Source of the DNA: Burkholderia sp. BCC1644
Lineage (GTDB): Bacteria; Pseudomonadota; Gammaproteobacteria; Burkholderiales; Burkholderiaceae
Reading direction: 5' to 3'
Length of the DNA stretch: 64,000 bases
Assembly: GCF_902833225.1 (NCBI RefSeq)
Contig: NZ_CADFEI010000006.1
Span: forward strand, 124,001 to 188,000
Part shown: piece by piece, positions 61,990 through 64,000 of the stretch
How the letters are laid out: each line of letters opens with the position of its first letter
Numbering within the stretch: the first letter of the stretch is position 1
The notes under the pieces: model-generated
What the model saw: only the letters and a program-made list of their open reading frames with translations
Told to the model about the DNA's origin: nothing
The model's database searches: none
Made by a program: the position numbers and the translations under genes

Positions 61990-62997
61990 ATGGACGTCAC
62001 CGTAATCTGGGCCGCGATCATCGCGTTGGGGCTCTTCATGTACGTCGTGCTCGACGGCTTCGACCTCGGCATCGGCATCGTCTTTCCGTTCTTCCCGGAC
62101 GAGAAGGAACGCGACCTGATGATGAACACGGTTGCCCCCGTGTGGGACGGCAACGAGACGTGGCTCGTGCTCGGCGGCGCCGGGCTGTTCGCGGTGTTCC
62201 CGATCGTCTACTCGACCGTGCTGTCCGCGCTGTACCTGCCGCTGATCTTCATGCTGGTGTGCCTGATCTTCCGCGGCGTGTCGTTCGAGATCCGCGCGAA
62301 GGCGCGGCGCACCAAGCAGCTGTGGGATCTCGCGTTCATCGGCGGCTCGGCCGGCGCGACGCTGTTCCAGGGGATCGCGCTCGGCGCGTTCCTGCAGGGC
62401 ATCAACGTGAAGGACGGCGTGTTCGCCGGCGACGCGTTCGACTGGCTCACGCCGTTCAGCCTGCTGACCGGCCTCGGCCTGATCGTGACCTATGCGCTGC
62501 TCGGCTGCTGCTGGCTCGTCGCGAAGACGGAAGGCGACCTGCAGCGCCGCCTGCATCGCGTCGTGTGGCCGCTGACGGTCGTGCTGCTCGGCTTCATCGC
62601 GGTCGTCAGCCTGTGGACGCCGCTGCAGGATCCTGCCATCGCGCAGCGCTGGTTCGATTCGGGGCTGTTCTGGCGCCTGCTGCCGGTGCCGTTCCTGGTC
62701 GCCGCGTGCGCGGTATGGATGCGCCGCGCAGTGCGTAACCGGCACGACATGACGCCGTTCGTGCTCGCGCTTGCGCTGGTGCTGCTCGGCTACGTCGGCC
62801 TGCTCGTCACGCTGTTCCCGTATGCGATTCCTCAGACGATGACGATCTGGGAAGCGGCCGCGCCGCGTTCGAGCCAGACCTTCACGCTGGTCGGCGCAGC
62901 GGTTATCCTCCCGATCATCATCGCCTACACGACGATGGGTTACTGGGTATTCCGAGGCAAGGTGCGCCATGAAGACCAGCATTACTACCACCACTGA
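61990..62997 (+). CDS. cioB: cyanide-insensitive quinol oxidase subunit II
   Basis: A 335-residue protein with eight helices. Family hallmarks: FMYVVLDGFDLGIGIVFPFFPDEKERDLMMNTVAPVWDGNETWLVLGGAGLFAVFP and FRGVSFEIRAKARR. Starts 29 bp after cioA. The last 29 bp overlap a small third gene, showing tight coupling. Confidence 0.94.
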   Translation: MDVTVIWAAIIALGLFMYVVLDGFDLGIGIVFPFFPDEKERDLMMNTVAPVWDGNETWLVLGGAGLFAVFPIVYSTVLSALYLPLIFMLVCLIFRGVSFEIRAKARRTKQLWDLAFIGGSAGATLFQGIALGAFLQGINVKDGVFAGDAFDWLTPFSLLTGLGLIVTYALLGCCWLVAKTEGDLQRRLHRVVWPLTVVLLGFIAVVSLWTPLQDPAIAQRWFDSGLFWRLLPVPFLVAACAVWMRRAVRNRHDMTPFVLALALVLLGYVGLLVTLFPYAIPQTMTIWEAAAPRSSQTFTLVGAAVILPIIIAYTTMGYWVFRGKVRHEDQHYYHH

Positions 62998-63148
62998 TTC
63001 CGCCGATCGCCCGCCCGAGGCGCCACGGCCGCGCATGCGCGGCTGGATGTGGTTCGTCGTTCTGTGGGCGGGCGGCGTGATCGGCGCCGTCACGCTCGGC
63101 TATGCGTTCAAGATCTTCATGAACCTGACGCTGTTTGCAGTGAAATAA
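62969..63148 (+). CDS. short third subunit of the bd-type oxidase (DUF2474/CydX-like)
   Basis: A 59-residue protein found by reading the frame after cioB: MKTSITTTTDSADRPPEAP, a basic RPRMRGW, then one transmembrane helix (MWFVVLWAGGVIGAVTLGYAF) and a short tail. Its ATG lies inside the end of cioB (29-bp overlap), so translation is coupled. Single-helix proteins in this position (DUF2474) belong to CIO-type oxidase operons. Below usual size cut-offs, so easily missed. A terminator follows at 63152-63192. Confidence 0.82.
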   Translation: MKTSITTTTDSADRPPEAPRPRMRGWMWFVVLWAGGVIGAVTLGYAFKIFMNLTLFAVK

Positions 63149-63151
63149 CCG

Positions 63152-63192
63152 AAACGGTCGCCCCGGTCGAAAGACGATCCGGGCGGCCGTTT
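63152..63192 (+). terminator. terminator of the cio operon
   Basis: A long stem AAACGG...CGCCCCGG / CCGGGCG...CCGTTT (63152-63166 with 63179-63192, one bulged base) around a 12-base loop, ending in a short T run. Confidence 0.75.
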
Positions 63193-63221
63193 TCTCATTC
63201 ACGGCCGCGGCTTCGCACCGG

Positions 63222-63806
63222 TCACCGTTCGCACGACGTCGTACACATCGCCTTGTCCATTGCACTGAAGAAGGTCTGGTAGTAATCGGGCTCGACGACG
63301 GTCTTCATCCTCGAATCGCCGTTGCTGTCCCACACCGTTCGGTCGAAGCGCGCCCGCACGATCGCGTCGCGCGCCGACGTCACGCGGACCGAGACGACGG
63401 CCGCCACGCGCTCGTGATCCGGTTTCGCGGGCAAGCCGCCGATCTTCGCCTTCAGCGCGCCGCGCAGCAGTTGCCGCCACTTCGGAATCAGCGTGTCGCT
63501 GCGGCCGCCTTCGATCAGCCCCATATCGCGGTCGACCGTCACCGGCGCATAACCTTGCGCCCGCAGCACGGCCGCCACCGCGTCGAGCGCGCGCGCCTGC
63601 GTCGCGCCCGCATAGCGGCGATCGGTGATCATGCGCAGCGTCTGTTGCTCGTTGTCCGTCAGGTCGACTTCGGTCTGGCTGGAGCTGTAGCGCACCAGCG
63701 ATCCGCCGCTGCCGGTCTGGCGTTCGTTTTGCGGCTTCGCCGCGCACCCCGTCAGCATCGCGAGCAGCCCGGCGCAGGCGAGCGCCAGCGCGCCGCGGCC
63801 GCGCAT
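63222..63806 (-). CDS. predicted lipoprotein of unknown function
   Basis: A 194-residue lipoprotein from ATG 63806: MRGRGALALACAGLLAMLTGCAAKPQ has lipobox LTGC (Cys21). The frame also opens at an ATG at 63932 with GGAG upstream, giving a long basic N-terminus unlikely for a lipoprotein, so 63806 is preferred. The mature domain (TDNEQQTLRMITDRRYAGATQARALDAVAAVLRAQGYAPVTVDRDMGLIEGGRS) matches no family I can name with certainty. Four Cys (including CTTSCER at the end) suggest disulfides. Confidence 0.78.
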   Translation of the reverse strand: MRGRGALALACAGLLAMLTGCAAKPQNERQTGSGGSLVRYSSSQTEVDLTDNEQQTLRMITDRRYAGATQARALDAVAAVLRAQGYAPVTVDRDMGLIEGGRSDTLIPKWRQLLRGALKAKIGGLPAKPDHERVAAVVSVRVTSARDAIVRARFDRTVWDSNGDSRMKTVVEPDYYQTFFSAMDKAMCTTSCER

Positions 63807-64000
63807 CGATGGCAGCGATGACACCGGCGGCACCGCTGCCACGTGACGCGTCGCGCGCCGCGCCGCTCGCCGCTCGTGAAGACGGCGGCGAATTCCGGTT
63901 GATCGGCAATCGGGTGGCGCTATGATCGTCATCGCGGTTTTCTCCTGTCGGCGCCATCATAGGGACGCGCCGCAGCCGCCACAAACGACATTTTTTGACC

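Noticed and set aside
1..64000. Search by eye for tRNA, rRNA, CRISPR arrays, prophage or IS transposase genes
   Set aside because: None seen: no regularly spaced direct repeats, no transposase or integrase motifs, and no conserved tRNA arm sequences noted. Short or divergent RNA genes could still have been missed without a computed scan.

Overview
The window is GC-rich chromosomal DNA (a small minority of AT-richer stretches) with the codon usage, porin type, FabV, hmuRSTUV heme locus and regulator density of a Burkholderia, most likely a Burkholderia cepacia complex species. This is inferred from gene content and not from any marker RNA. I see about 65 protein genes, no rRNA, no tRNA and no CRISPR array. 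Gene density is high; most long reading frames on the opposite strand are artefacts of GC-rich codons.

Layout. 1-7 kb: a partial SRPBCC-like gene, a decayed CopD/HemJ-like membrane gene, a LysR regulator, an amino-acid binding protein with a deacylase-type peptidase, metQ, a 286-bp nested inverted-repeat element, and a TTG-started porin. 7-15 kb: small hypothetical genes, then a Fur-box-preceded heme uptake operon (TonB receptor, HmuS, HmuT, HmuU, HmuV). 15-29 kb: VOC protein, TRIC channel, class A PBP, APH(6)-like kinase, a tandemly duplicated gene tail next to an aldehyde dehydrogenase and its divergent LysR regulator, AllE, glycine-zipper and small lipoproteins, an ICMT-like protein, a HIT protein, a secreted beta-propeller and a penicillin-binding-like serine hydrolase.

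29-35 kb: a GST, then a regulator-plus-operon unit: a GbsR/MarR-like regulator and four overlapping membrane/redox genes (SDR-DoxX fusion, DUF2269, DCC-thioredoxin fusion, membrane-TIGR01777 fusion). Both promoters carry the same inverted repeat TATTTCT-N8-AGAAATA, and the regulator seems to be made from a leaderless mRNA. 35-42 kb: fabV, an SDR/TetR pair, an HExxHH protein, a DMT transporter, a YhfC-type membrane peptidase, a GNAT, an ArsR-SRPBCC pair whose start codon lies in a perfect palindrome, and a second SRPBCC gene.

42-53 kb: a catabolic operon (HMG-CoA-lyase-like, CaiB-type CoA transferase, MFS importer, exported amidohydrolase) facing an IclR regulator, with three near-identical 17-bp palindromes between them; then an HCCA-isomerase-like protein, PAP2 phosphatase, GST, a persulfide dioxygenase-rhodanese fusion and a 1-Cys peroxiredoxin (a sulfur/peroxide cluster).

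53-57 kb: the clearest accessory island, an AT-richer type VI secretion cargo module: PAAR tip, DUF4123 chaperone, small co-chaperone, Tox-REase-5 nuclease toxin and Imm52-like immunity protein, followed by a decayed reading frame. The order matches the Pseudomonas aeruginosa TseT locus. It sits directly beside an ArgP-type LysR regulator. 57-64 kb: a frameshifted DUF1059 gene, threonine aldolase, glycine-zipper lipoprotein, a secreted Pro/Tyr-rich protein, a cyanide-insensitive cytochrome bd-type oxidase (cioAB plus a short third subunit) with a perfect FNR/ANR box upstream, and a lipoprotein.
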